Source: Verrucomicrobiota bacterium (GTDB taxonomy: Bacteria; Verrucomicrobiota; Verrucomicrobiia; Limisphaerales; SIBE01). Taken from it: a stretch of 36,843 nt of DNA. Shown piece after piece: positions 1 through 8,186 of the stretch. The notes below the pieces were generated by a model, which worked only from the letters and a program-made list of their open reading frames with translations, was not told where the DNA came from and did no database searches. Every line of letters begins with the position of its first letter. The first letter of the stretch is position 1. The stretch covers positions 1 through 36,843 of the forward strand of contig JAIPJX010000037.1 of assembly GCA_021733945.1 (NCBI GenBank), in the 5' to 3' direction. Made by a program: the position numbers and the translations under genes.

Positions 1-2
1 GG

Positions 3-239
3 ATTCCAGTGATGGTGGACGGCGGGTTTCGGCGTGGACGCGACGTCTTCAAGGCGCTTGCACTGGGTGCCTCAGCGGTGGGTATCGGGCGTCCGTATTT
101 GTGGGGGCTCGCTTCGTTCGGCCAGGAAGGAGTGGAGCGAGTGCTGGAGATGATCACCGCCGAACTGCAACTGGCCATGATGACGACCGGTACGCTGAGC
201 ATTGCGGACATTGGCAGCCAGCACATAGGCAGGCGCTAG
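3..239 (+). CDS. FMN-dependent alpha-hydroxy-acid oxidase/dehydrogenase, C-terminal fragment
   Basis: Partial gene cut by the window edge; only about 78 C-terminal residues are visible. The frame reads [20 protein letters not shown], then [19 protein letters not shown]. These are the C-terminal phosphate-binding strands of the FMN-dependent TIM-barrel family (glycolate oxidase, lactate dehydrogenase/monooxygenase): the DGGFRRG segment binds the FMN phosphate and the GRPYLWGL segment follows. The family oxidises 2-hydroxy acids to 2-oxo acids. The exact substrate cannot be read from this part. The stop is TAG at 237-239, and its last base is also the first base of a dispersed palindromic repeat, so the final residues (about HIGRR) may have been shaped by that insertion. 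Confidence 0.85.
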   Translation: MPVMVDGGFRRGRDVFKALALGASAVGIGRPYLWGLASFGQEGVERVLEMITAELQLAMMTTGTLSIADIGSQHIGRR

Positions 240-359
240 CAGACCGTTAAAAAACTCCAGATCTTGTAGGAGGCGAGGTCACGAGACTCTGATTTTTCGC
301 TATGTTTAGGTATTGCAGAGCCTCCTGACGTCGGCTCCTACTTTTCAGACACGGTCTAA
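239..359 (+). repeat. Dispersed palindromic element, copy 1 (full length, degenerate right end)
   Basis: An element of about 120 bp. It begins GCAGACCGTTAAAAAACTCC directly at the last base of the preceding gene's TAG stop. Inside are two 26-nt arms at 266-291 and 316-341 that pair at 22 of 26 positions around a 24-nt loop. Both arms start with GTAGGAG when read 5' to 3' on their own strand. The left end matches the corresponding end of copy 3 at 34489-34608 base for base over most of its length. The right end (about 345-359) is degenerate. The GTAG at the foot of the hairpin resembles the tetranucleotide used by REP-associated tyrosine transposases, which is a family-level analogy only. Confidence 0.85.
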
Positions 360-839
360 GGAATTAATTTTTGATAGGCGAAACGATCCATTCGGTGTCA
401 CCGTTTTGATAAGTATTTTTCAGAAGGCGAGGCCAGCTTCCGATCGGCTTTCGGACGGCTCTGGTACAGGATCGCTTTCTTCGTGGCGGTATTGCACACG
501 CTGCGATCTGCGCCATGATGCGCAGCGTCATTTCGTGAATCTGCTTGGCGGTCAAGAGACCCTTCGAACATTGTATCCATAGCCGGAAAACACTTGGCTC
601 AGCGGGAGCACAGGCGGTCGGCGTTTCCCGGGACCGAACTGGCGGAAGATGTTTTCAAGCTGAGTTGGACTGATCCGTTGGTCCCAGTTGGATTGAAAAT
701 CGCCCGTGCAGAATTGGAATTTGCTTCGCATCCCAATTCTATTAGAGGAATGGCTAAATTTGTACAAGCTCTAAGTGCTTGATAATCAACATATTTAAAA
801 ACAGACTCGAATTCCTTAACGGCATTGCCCCTAGCCCCT
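360..839. other. Gene-poor stretch, no recognisable gene
   Basis: About 480 bases between the repeat and a terminator-like hairpin. Short open frames exist on both strands (for example 594-782 on plus and 552-767 on minus) but none has a family resemblance I recognise. The stretch is more AT-rich than the neighbouring genes, particularly at 360-420 and 690-830. It may be decayed coding sequence. I cannot assign an origin. Confidence 0.5.
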
Positions 840-871
840 AGCCCTGCACCACCTGAGTGTGGGGCTTTTTC
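840..871 (+). terminator. Rho-independent terminator-like hairpin
   Basis: Arms 840-849 (AGCCCTGCAC) and 857-866 (GTGTGGGGCT) pair over 10 positions, including two G-U pairs, around a 7-nt loop, and a run of T follows. The polarity is plus strand. No confident gene lies directly upstream on that strand, so it may be the leftover end of a lost gene in the 360-839 stretch. Confidence 0.55.
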
Positions 872-987
872 TTTACCACCCTTGGCATTGTGACATTATT
901 TTGGCATTGGTTTTCCTGGCCAAAAAACGCCAAACGCGTAAGGCGTTGATTTTGAACGGTTTGCGCTATGGAAAAGTACAAAAAAAA

Positions 988-1062
988 TGGTGCGCGCTGC
1001 AGGTTTCGAACCTGCGACCCCTACCGTGTGAAGGTAATGCTCTACCACTGAGCTAAGCGCGC
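988..1062 (-). tRNA. tRNA-Val (anticodon CAC)
   Basis: Read on the minus strand, the gene starts GCGCGCTTAGCTCAGTGG and ends CAGCGCGCACCA. The acceptor stem is seven base pairs (1056-1062 with 992-998). The D-arm is GCTCAGTGGTAGAGC, the anticodon loop is TTCACAC giving anticodon CAC (valine GUG codons), and the T-arm loop is GTTCGAAAC-like. The 3' CCA is encoded (988-990), and a T-run follows one base downstream on the minus strand and may end transcription. The 3' end faces the gene-poor stretch at 360-987. No copy of the tRNA end that would mark an attachment site was found elsewhere in the window. Confidence 0.95.
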
Positions 1063-1330
1063 ATCCCGATCCCGATTCCGGTGAATCGAGTCCGATCCAG
1101 ACACCCAACGATTGTCGGGTTGCCAGATCAGCGAGAGCATACTAAGCGAGAGTTAAAAATGGGGGCAAGCAATTTCGACAGGACGTGCCCCGGAAATCCA
1201 TTTGCCTTTTGTCGCCCCAGCCTCAAGACTGCCCGAGGTTTCCTGACCGCTGGAACGGGGAGAGACGCCGGATTCGGCTTCCCCCCTTTCGCACGGATCG
1301 AAATCGTGACACTGTATTCTGATAATCGTT

Positions 1331-1861
1331 ATGGATCTGCATATTAACCCTTTTGCGGTCGGCTTGGGCATCGGGCTCCTGACGACCCTGTTTGCCTGGC
1401 TGGACGGCATCTTCAAGCGCCGCGCCCTCGTCAAGGAAGTGCGCACCCTCAAAGACCATTTGCACACCCAGATGGAAATCAACGCCGCCGGCAATGACAC
1501 CACCAAACGGGAACTCGACGAAGCCAAGCGTGTGGCGGAAAACCTCCGGGTCACCAACTCCGCGCTCAAACAAAAACCGGGCCGCGCCGAAGTGCACACC
1601 CTCACTCTCTACGACAAGGCGCTGCATCTCATGCAGGCCCGCGCTCCTGGCTTCGCACCCGCCTGGGAGAACGCCTTGAAGGAAGCCGAAACCGAGGTTC
1701 AAAAAACCGAGACCGGCCTCCTTCCCCTGATCCGGAATGTGTTTCGCCCTTCCCTCAACAAATCCAATCCGGCACCGTCCAGCGCCGGACACAACGAAGA
1801 CTTCCTCGAAACCGATTCTCCATCCCGCCCTGAACCCGATTCCAATCAACCGGTTCGCTGA
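1331..1861 (+). CDS. Membrane-anchored coiled-coil protein, unknown function
   Basis: I do not recognise a named family. The 176-residue product has one hydrophobic segment at about residues 7-23 (NPFAVGLGIGLLTTLFAW). A basic stretch and a charged heptad-like region follow at about 30-80 (RTLKDHLHTQMEINAAG... KRELDEAKRVAENLR), which looks like a coiled coil. The tail from about 140 is rich in Pro, Ser and Asp and is probably disordered. The topology suggests a short outside N-terminus with a cytoplasmic helical rod. It lies about 100 bp upstream of alr on the same strand and may be co-transcribed with it. No clear ribosome-binding site precedes the ATG. The strong GC bias at third positions supports real coding. 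Confidence 0.75.
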   Translation: MDLHINPFAVGLGIGLLTTLFAWLDGIFKRRALVKEVRTLKDHLHTQMEINAAGNDTTKRELDEAKRVAENLRVTNSALKQKPGRAEVHTLTLYDKALHLMQARAPGFAPAWENALKEAETEVQKTETGLLPLIRNVFRPSLNKSNPAPSSAGHNEDFLETDSPSRPEPDSNQPVR

Positions 1862-1962
1862 CCGGCTGGCCGCTCCCTCAAGGAACGGACAGCCCGCGAC
1901 GTCAGACAACACGCCGAGCCCCTCGGATAACCACCGTTTATACCGGTCGGAAGCTTCCATTC

Positions 1963-3120
1963 ATGCGGGCTAACCAGGCAGCTTCGGCTTATCGGTGCTG
2001 GGCACAGATTGACCTCAACGCCCTGGGCCAAAATCTGGCCTGGATCAGGCGACGCGTCGGTGCCGGAACCCGAATTCTCACGGTGGTCAAAGCCGATGCC
2101 TATGGACACGGCCTGCGGCAAATCGCCGCCGCCTTGATGCACGGAGGAACGGATGTGTTTGGCGTGGCCAACCTCGAGGAAGCCCGCTCGATCCGGCAGG
2201 TCGGAGCCGGCTGGCCCATCCTCATGCTCGGGGCCTGTCTACCGAACGAGGTGACCTCCGCCATCCGTGACGATGTCATGCCCACGATCTCCACGGCAGC
2301 CGAAGCACAACAATTCTCGATGGCGGCTCTGAAGCTCGGCAAACAAATCCCGGTTCACGTCAAGGTGGATACCGGCATGGGCCGCCTGGGCGCACGGCAG
2401 CGGGAAGCAACGCTCCTGATCCAGACCGTCACGGGCCTGCGCGGTCTCCGCCTGGAAGGGGTTTATTCCCACTACGCCTCAGCCGATAAAGATCCGGAAC
2501 AATCGGCGGCGCAGCAGGACCGCTTCCAAAAGGTCCTCGACCAGGTCCGCAAGCTGGGCATTCCCATTCCCTGCATCCATGCCAACAACAGTGCGGGCCT
2601 CCTGTTCGAGCCCAAGACACAGTTCAACCTCGTCCGCCCCGGACTCCTGGTCTACGGCATCACCCCCCCCTCAACCCGGCCCCTGCCCCACACGACCGGC
2701 ACCCCCCTCCATCCGGTGCTCTCGTGGAACTGTCGAATCGCCCTGGTCAAAGAAATTTCCCGCGGAACCCCGCTCAGCTACGGAGCCACCTTCGTCGCCC
2801 GGCGACGCATGCGCGTGGCAACCCTGACCGCCGGATACGGCGACGGCTACCCGCGGTCCGGCAGCAACCAGGCGAGCGTGTTGATCCACGGAACCCGCTG
2901 CCGCGTCCTTGGGCAGATCACGATGGATCAGATGATTGCCGATGTCTCGAAGGTGCCGACCGCCGGAGTCGGCGACCCGGTCACGCTGATAGGCCGCGAA
3001 AAAGAGGAATGCATCACCGCAGCGGAACTGGCCGCAGCCTGCGGATCCATTCCTTGGGAGGTTTTGACCAGCATCACTTACCGGGTTCCCCGTCTCTATC
3101 ACGGTGCCCACGCGGCGTGA
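1963..3120 (+). CDS. alr: Alanine racemase
   Basis: PLP-dependent enzyme that interconverts L- and D-alanine in the cytoplasm and so supplies D-Ala for peptidoglycan. The 385-residue length is normal. The PLP lysine is K43 in VVKADAYGHG. The second catalytic residue is the tyrosine of LSYGATF (Y273). The conserved VKVDTGMGRLG, HANNSAG and GYGDGYPR segments are all present, so it should be active. The start at 1963 gives the usual short N-terminus before AQIDLNAL. The last codons lie inside a perfect 16-bp inverted repeat (3088-3131), so the 3' end of the mRNA should fold into a strong hairpin. The convergent neighbour is ndk. Confidence 0.97.
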   Translation: MRANQAASAYRCWAQIDLNALGQNLAWIRRRVGAGTRILTVVKADAYGHGLRQIAAALMHGGTDVFGVANLEEARSIRQVGAGWPILMLGACLPNEVTSAIRDDVMPTISTAAEAQQFSMAALKLGKQIPVHVKVDTGMGRLGARQREATLLIQTVTGLRGLRLEGVYSHYASADKDPEQSAAQQDRFQKVLDQVRKLGIPIPCIHANNSAGLLFEPKTQFNLVRPGLLVYGITPPSTRPLPHTTGTPLHPVLSWNCRIALVKEISRGTPLSYGATFVARRRMRVATLTAGYGDGYPRSGSNQASVLIHGTRCRVLGQITMDQMIADVSKVPTAGVGDPVTLIGREKEECITAAELAAACGSIPWEVLTSITYRVPRLYHGAHAA

Positions 3121-3131
3121 TAGAGACGGGG
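3088..3131. terminator. Perfect 16-bp hairpin at the 3' end of alr
   Basis: Arms CCCCGTCTCTATCACG (3088-3103) and CGTGATAGAGACGGGG (3116-3131) are exact reverse complements around a 12-nt loop. The alr stop codon (3118-3120) lies in the right arm. No T-run follows on either strand, so it is not a textbook intrinsic terminator. It sits between the convergent genes alr and ndk and may block transcription or protect 3' ends on both sides. Confidence 0.6.
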
Positions 3132-3159
3132 TGAGGCGACGTCCCCTCGTTCCGAAACG

Positions 3160-3579
3160 TCAGCGGGCGAAGACTTCGCCGTCCTGAAAAAAGCGCTTCA
3201 ACTCCACAGCGGCAGTCTCTGGAGAATCGGAGGCATGCACGACGTTGCGCATGTTGTCCTCGCCGAGATCTCCGCGAATCGTTCCTTTTTCCGCGTTTCG
3301 CGAATCGGTCGGACCCACGAGATCCCTGACCCTGCGCACGCTGTCGTTGCCACTGAGCGCCAGGGCGATCACGGGAGTCGACTGCATGTACCCGAGCACT
3401 TCACCGAAGAAGGGTTTCTGGGCAATGTGAGCGTAGTGTTCCTCAAGGATTTCCTTGGAGAGCTTGAGCATTTTGCATCCGCACACCACAAGGTCGCTCT
3501 TCTCGAACCGGGCTATCACCTGGCCGATCATGTTTTTGTTGAAGCAGTCGGGTTTCAGTAGAATCAGGGTTGTTTCCAT
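3160..3579 (-). CDS. ndk: Nucleoside diphosphate kinase
   Basis: Transfers the gamma-phosphate from ATP to NDPs through a phosphohistidine. The 139-residue length matches bacterial Ndk. It starts METTLILLKPDC, has the family segment with ARFEKSDLVVCGCKML, and carries the active-site histidine in NVVHASDSPETA (about H117). The usual RNxxHGSDS motif is slightly altered to RNVVHASDSPE, as in many bacterial enzymes. No Shine-Dalgarno sequence is evident; an AT-rich run precedes the ATG. It is convergent with alr and probably monocistronic. Confidence 0.96.
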   Translation of the reverse strand: METTLILLKPDCFNKNMIGQVIARFEKSDLVVCGCKMLKLSKEILEEHYAHIAQKPFFGEVLGYMQSTPVIALALSGNDSVRRVRDLVGPTDSRNAEKGTIRGDLGEDNMRNVVHASDSPETAAVELKRFFQDGEVFAR

Positions 3580-4362
3580 ATAAAAAAAATCAAATCTCTA
3601 TCCGTTGGTGATCGGCGCACTCGGCAGCCAATGGGACAAGGGAGAAGTTGCCTGCACTCAGGGGCAGTTTCCTTTCAAAAACGAAAATTTGGCATTCGGT
3701 GCCGGATACCGCAGGCTCAAGTTCTGTCCGTCAAGATGGCTGCAGCACACCCGCAGCAACCGACCTAATCAATCGGCCCGGTCACTCCAGTCACCTGCCT
3801 GTTCGCCCCAGCTTGAACGCACCCGCCGCAGGACTAATCCCTGCGACGATGATGGCTGAAACGTCCGTTGCGGCGTTCGTGGGTCTGCTCGAGTGGCGAG
3901 GACAACTGCCCCAGTTTGTTGGTTTGCGACATGTAGATTCCCAACAAACGGGAGGACGAAGGCCCTTCCTCATCCGAACCGATCAGCTTGCGCATTAAAT
4001 TGCGGATAAAATTCCAAGTCTGCTTCATAACTCTGGCCCATAACTGCGCACCAGATTGAATCCAAGCCTTGCGAGGATCCACCGGCCGCCCTTGAGACAA
4101 CTCTGCGGCGCTTTCCCACGCCGGTCCATTCGAAGCCATTGAAGCACACAGCGCACCGATGCGCCAGAAAAGTTTTCATGGACCCAAATCCCCTCTCCGA
4201 TCACAACCAGAACGGTCCCGGCGCACTCCAAAAGTTTCTGGAGGGAAGAGCGAACCATCCGATCTCTCGCATCCCCTCCAGCAAGGACCAGGGGGCACCC
4301 TCCCGCTTGACTTCAGCTCGCGAAGAGCCGAGGTTGGCATAAGCCGACCCATACGAAGAACG
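3580..4362. other. Long stretch with only weak coding signal
   Basis: About 780 bases upstream of ndk and of the 4363 membrane-protein gene. The best candidate is a 101-codon frame on the minus strand at 3834-4139. It contains KQTWNFIRNLMRKLIGSDEE, a possible amphipathic helix, but has no recognised family and lacks the strong third-position GC bias of nearby genes. The other frames here overlap it and look random. I see no repeats or RNA genes. It may hold regulatory sequence or relics. Confidence 0.4.
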
Positions 4363-4701
4363 ATGACCTGGTTTCACACCCCAACTCTCAATCGCAAACG
4401 CATCTCCATCGCGTTCGCCATCGCGATGATTGCGGACACGATTCCGCTACTGCTCGGCCCATTGGGTTGGAGTTTTCTGGACGAAATCCTCGACGGCATT
4501 GCAATGCTCCTCCTGAGTGGTCTCATAGGGTTTCATCCGCTCCTATTGCCCACCTTCATCCTGGAATGCCTCCCGGTCGCTGACATGCTGCCAACCTGGA
4601 CCGGATGCGTCGCGCTGATTGTTTCGCTCCGCCAGAATCAACCAGCGCCGGAAGCCAAAGCCTCGTCCACTGAGGAACGCACCGACTACATCGATGTGTA
4701 G
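4363..4701 (+). CDS. Small conserved-looking membrane protein, unknown function
   Basis: The ATG at 4363 gives 112 residues: MTWFHTPTLNRKRISIAFAI and so on. Two or three hydrophobic segments are visible, at about residues 14-33 (AFAIAMIADTIPLLLGPLGW) and 40-85 (ILDGIAMLLLSGLIGFHPLL, then PTFILECLPVADMLPTWTG). The Asp/Pro motifs (ADTIP, LDGIA, FHPLLLPTF, PTWT) look conserved and resemble a family of small integral membrane proteins that I have seen in environmental bacteria without a known role. The tail is acidic and hydrophilic. The longer upstream frame from 4159 has poor composition, so the internal start is preferred. Confidence 0.7.
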   Translation: MTWFHTPTLNRKRISIAFAIAMIADTIPLLLGPLGWSFLDEILDGIAMLLLSGLIGFHPLLLPTFILECLPVADMLPTWTGCVALIVSLRQNQPAPEAKASSTEERTDYIDV

Positions 4702-4736
4702 GCCGTTTCGCAGCACTCAGGGCCAGCTGAATCAAC

Positions 4737-5123
4737 CTATTTGCCCCGGTCCGAGCGGTTCTTCGAAACCGCCTGCTGTTTCTCCTGAGCCCAGCTTTCC
4801 TCTCCCGGGCACTGCGGAGAAACCACGATATACGGCAGCGCTTCACCGCGATCGAGCATCTGCGGAGGACCCCATTTTTTGACCAGGCTCAACGGCCCGT
4901 AGCTCTCACCACGGCCGTGCAGAAACAACATCACGGGCCATTTTCCCTCGTTCGCCCGATACTCTGCCGGAAGATACAACAGATACGACACCGAACGCCC
5001 ATCGGGCAGATCGAGTTTCTGCTCCACCTGCCGGCCCGCCGCGGGTTCGTCCGCCCGGATGCCGAGAGACAGGACCATGAAGACCGCCACAAGAACACCG
5101 AATCTGGAAAACTTGGTAGACAT
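4737..5123 (-). pseudogene. Truncated secreted esterase/peptidase of the alpha/beta-hydrolase type
   Basis: The start MSTKFSRFGVLVAVFMV begins a signal peptide (cleavage near IRADEP), followed by an alpha/beta-hydrolase N-terminus. KWPVMLFLHGRGESYGPLSL carries the oxyanion-side HGRGES motif, and LPYIVVSPQCPGEESWAQEK follows. Family members (prolyl-oligopeptidase-like or phospholipase/carboxylesterase-like secreted hydrolases) are about 250-300 residues and carry GxSxG, Asp and His further on. Here the frame runs into unrelated sequence after about residue 113 and stops at 128, so the catalytic Ser, Asp and His are all absent. I read this as a 3'-deleted remnant. An upstream extension to 5327 exists but lacks a signal peptide at its start. 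Confidence 0.75.
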
Positions 5124-5224
5124 GTCCCGAGCGTATTCAAACACCCGGGATTCTTCAACCGAATCTTGGGCCGATTTAAACCTGTTGCGCCCGTCCTCGG
5201 CAATAGTGTCTACTGTCCGCCGCG

Positions 5225-6730
5225 ATGAAGATACTTGCAGTCGACGACAGTTCGTTTTTCCGCAACGTGCTGAGCAGTGGGTTGGGCGAGGCGGGGCACT
5301 CCGTCCGGACCGCAATGGACGGACCATCCGCGCTGGCCATGCTCGAGGAGATGCAGCCGGACCTGGTCACACTCGATGTGGACATGCCGGACATGTGCGG
5401 CTTCGAAGTCTGCGAACGCATCCGGCAGCGGGAACGGGAACATCACACCGCGATCACACCCGTCGTCTTTGTAACCGGCAACGACACCCTCAAGAACCGG
5501 GAGCGCGGCTTTGAACTCGGGGCTCTGGATTTCATCACCAAGAACGTCGGCAAGGATGAACTCATTTCCAAAATCCAGGACGCACTGCTCATCCGGGCTC
5601 CCCTCACCGGGCTCAAGGCGCTTGTCGTGGATGACTCGGACGTCGCCCGGCATGTCATCATGCGGTGCCTGCGCGCCGAAGGCTTGACGGTCATGGAGGC
5701 CAGAAACGGGGTCGAGGCGTACAGGATTGCCGAGGCGCACGAGAACGATCTGGATCTCATCATTACCGACGTGGTCATGCCCGAGATGAGCGGGACTGAA
5801 TTTTGCCAGAAGGTCCGCAAACTCAGGGGACTTCGTTATGTGCCCCTGATGTTTGTCAGCGGTCTCCCGGAAAAGGACGGCATCCTGGAGCTTTTTCGAA
5901 CCGGGGGAACCGACCACCTGATCAAGCCGTTCGCCAAGGAAGAGCTCCTGGCTCACGTGCGGGTGCACCTGGAGGTACGCCTGCTCAACCGTACCCTGGA
6001 GCGCCAGATCGAGGAACTGACCCACTTGAACAAACTCAAGACCGACCTGCTCGCGGTCACGTCCCACGATCTGCGTTCCCCGTTGAACGGGATCCTGGGC
6101 GTTGCCGACGTCATGGGCTCCGACCCCACCCTGAGCGCCGAGAACAAGGAGTATGTCGGTCTGATCACCCAATCCGGGGAACAATTGCTCGCGCAAATCG
6201 GAGATTTGCTGGATCTGGCAAAGGCCGAAGCCCAACAGAAACCCGGTGCCGCCGCCCCGATCGCTCCCGTGAACCTGCTTGGGACACTCGACACCTTCCT
6301 GGCCACGTTCCGCAAACAGGCTTCCAAGAAAAGCATCCGCGTGGAACTGGACAACAGCTTCACCGATTCCGCTCCAACCATCGCGATCCCCGCATCGGAG
6401 CTCTCTCGCATCGTGAACAACCTGCTTTCCAATGCGCTCAAGTTCACCCCGCAGGGGGGCGACATCCTGGTCACCGTCCGCCACGCCAAACCGAACGGAG
6501 TCGAAATTGTCATCGCCGATACCGGCATTGGAATTCCCCCGGAAAAGATTCCGCTGCTGTTTGATCGGTATTCGGACACCTCCCGCCCCGGAACGGACGG
6601 CGAAGCCAGCACCGGCCTGGGCCTTTCCATTGTCAAAGATCTGGTTACCCGAAACGAGGGCCGGATCGAAGTGACCAGCGTCGAAGGCACGGGAACAACC
6701 TTCACGGTCTTTTTCCCGATCCGCAACTGA
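5225..6730 (+). CDS. Hybrid response regulator / histidine kinase (REC-REC-HisKA-HATPase)
   Basis: Cytoplasmic 501-residue signalling protein with no membrane segment. The first receiver domain is at residues 2-120, with VDDS and acceptor D51 in TLDVDMP. The second is at 131-250, with VVDDSD, acceptor D182 in ITDVVMP, and KPF. A helical linker leads to the HisKA domain with phospho-acceptor H281 in TSHDLRSPLNG. The HATPase_c domain has an N-box (VNNLLSNALKFTP), G1 (ADTGIGIPP) and G2 (GLGLSIVKDL). The order receiver-first suggests it takes phosphate or a conformational signal from another kinase and relays it. It is divergent from the truncated esterase across a gap of about 100 bp. It is followed by convergent serS. 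No DNA-binding output domain is present. Confidence 0.93.
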   Translation: MKILAVDDSSFFRNVLSSGLGEAGHSVRTAMDGPSALAMLEEMQPDLVTLDVDMPDMCGFEVCERIRQREREHHTAITPVVFVTGNDTLKNRERGFELGALDFITKNVGKDELISKIQDALLIRAPLTGLKALVVDDSDVARHVIMRCLRAEGLTVMEARNGVEAYRIAEAHENDLDLIITDVVMPEMSGTEFCQKVRKLRGLRYVPLMFVSGLPEKDGILELFRTGGTDHLIKPFAKEELLAHVRVHLEVRLLNRTLERQIEELTHLNKLKTDLLAVTSHDLRSPLNGILGVADVMGSDPTLSAENKEYVGLITQSGEQLLAQIGDLLDLAKAEAQQKPGAAAPIAPVNLLGTLDTFLATFRKQASKKSIRVELDNSFTDSAPTIAIPASELSRIVNNLLSNALKFTPQGGDILVTVRHAKPNGVEIVIADTGIGIPPEKIPLLFDRYSDTSRPGTDGEASTGLGLSIVKDLVTRNEGRIEVTSVEGTGTTFTVFFPIRN

Positions 6731-6799
6731 CCCGCTGCCATCCCTTTAAGCCCTTCGATCCACCGCCCTTCGGTTTTCAACCAACCCGCCGCAGGCGGA

Positions 6800-8101
6800 T
6801 CAAGCCCCAATCCGATCGCTGTGCACGTAGGGCTGCAGAGCGGGAGGAATCTTCACAGACCCGTCCTCCTGCTGGTACGTTTCAATAAGAGCCACGAACA
6901 AACGCGCCAGAGCCGTGCCGCTTCCGTTGAGCAGGTGAGGAAAAAAGTTCGTACCCGACTCCGGCTTGCACCTCAGGTTCATCCGTCGCGACTGAAAATC
7001 CTCACAGTTGGAACAACTGGACACTTCGAGATAATCGTTCTGCCCCGGTGCCCAAACCTCGATGTCATAGGTCTTGGCGCTGGTGAACCCCATGTCTCCG
7101 GTGCACAACAACAGCACCCGGTAATGCAGGCCCAGCAATTGCAGCACCTTCTCGGCGTTGGCCATCATGCCCTCCAACTCGTCGTAACCCGTCTCGGGCG
7201 TCACCACCTTGATCAACTCGACCTTGTCAAACTGATGCACCCGGATCATGCCCCGGGTCCCGACTCCCGCCGCACCCGCTTCCGCTCGAAAACAGGGGCT
7301 GTAAGCGCAGTACCGAATCGGCAGCTGTTCGGGTTTGAGCAACTCCTCCCGATGAATGTTGGCCACCGGCGTCTCTGCCGTCGGCACCAGATAGAGCTTG
7401 CCCAACGTGCTCGCGTCCTCCCCTTCCTGGACCGCGTAGGCCTGATCCGCCGCTTTGGGAAACTGGCCCGTGCCGATCATGCACTCCTGCTTCACCACAT
7501 AGGGTGGGGACACCTCCGTGTAGGCATGCTCTCGACTGTGCAAATCCAGCAGGAACTGGATCAAACCCCGTTCCAATCGAGCACCCCAACCCGTATACAG
7601 CAAAAACCCACTCCCGGAGAGCTTGGTGCCCCGGGCAAAATCAACCAGTCCCAGGGACTCACAGAGATCAACATGCGATTTGGGCTCGAAGGCAAACCGG
7701 GGTTTTTCACCCCAATGGCTGACTTCCACATTATCAGCAGCGGTCTTCCCCACCGGCACGGTCGCATGCGGCAGGTTCGGCAACCGCAACATCAGCCCAT
7801 CCCTCGCCGTTTCCGTCTCCGCAATCGTCTTGTCGAGCGCCGCAATCTGATCCCCCAAACTCCTGGTCTCCGCCTTCCTGGCCTCCGCTTCGTCCGGCTT
7901 CTTTTGAGCCATCAACGCACCAATCTCCTTCGACACGCGGTTCCGGGTGGCCTTGAGAGCTTCGACCTCGTTGAGAAGCTTCCGCCGCTGTTCGTCCAGC
8001 GAGAGGATCTCATCGATCTTCGCTTCATCCCCCGCCCCCCGCGTCGCCAGCCGTTCCCGAACGAACTCAGGCTGCTCTCGAATTAATTTGATATCCAACA
8101 T
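6800..8101 (-). CDS. serS: Serine--tRNA ligase
   Basis: Class II aminoacyl-tRNA synthetase that charges tRNA-Ser in the cytoplasm. The 433-residue length is standard. The N-terminal tRNA-binding coiled coil spans about residues 30-110 (LDEQRRKLLNEVEALKATRN and on). The catalytic core has the TAETP motif of serine binding, motif 2 (YCAYSPCFRAEAGAAGVGTR), and motif 3 near the end (LNGSGTALARLFVALIETY). MLDIKLIRE is the normal start. A small GC-rich inverted repeat (6786-6798, CCGCC/GGCGG) lies just past the stop between convergent genes. Confidence 0.97.
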   Translation of the reverse strand: MLDIKLIREQPEFVRERLATRGAGDEAKIDEILSLDEQRRKLLNEVEALKATRNRVSKEIGALMAQKKPDEAEARKAETRSLGDQIAALDKTIAETETARDGLMLRLPNLPHATVPVGKTAADNVEVSHWGEKPRFAFEPKSHVDLCESLGLVDFARGTKLSGSGFLLYTGWGARLERGLIQFLLDLHSREHAYTEVSPPYVVKQECMIGTGQFPKAADQAYAVQEGEDASTLGKLYLVPTAETPVANIHREELLKPEQLPIRYCAYSPCFRAEAGAAGVGTRGMIRVHQFDKVELIKVVTPETGYDELEGMMANAEKVLQLLGLHYRVLLLCTGDMGFTSAKTYDIEVWAPGQNDYLEVSSCSNCEDFQSRRMNLRCKPESGTNFFPHLLNGSGTALARLFVALIETYQQEDGSVKIPPALQPYVHSDRIGA

Positions 8102-8186
8102 CGCGCGAGATTATAGGCAGATTCAATTCGTCGGCAAGGGACAACGCTGCTTCTGTCGGCGACAAATGCACTCCCTTCCCCTCGCA

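Noticed and set aside
313-582. Shared peptide start MQSLLTSAPTF here and at 34533 on the minus strand
   Set aside because: The similarity is a translation of the palindromic element in both places, not a protein family; the aminotransferase start is 34410.
5210-6484. 424-codon frame on the minus strand across the REC-REC-kinase
   Set aside because: Shadow frame; the plus-strand protein has all receiver and kinase motifs.
6821-8086. 421-codon frame on the plus strand antisense to serS
   Set aside because: It is the shadow of the conserved serS gene and has no recognisable domain or ribosome-binding site.
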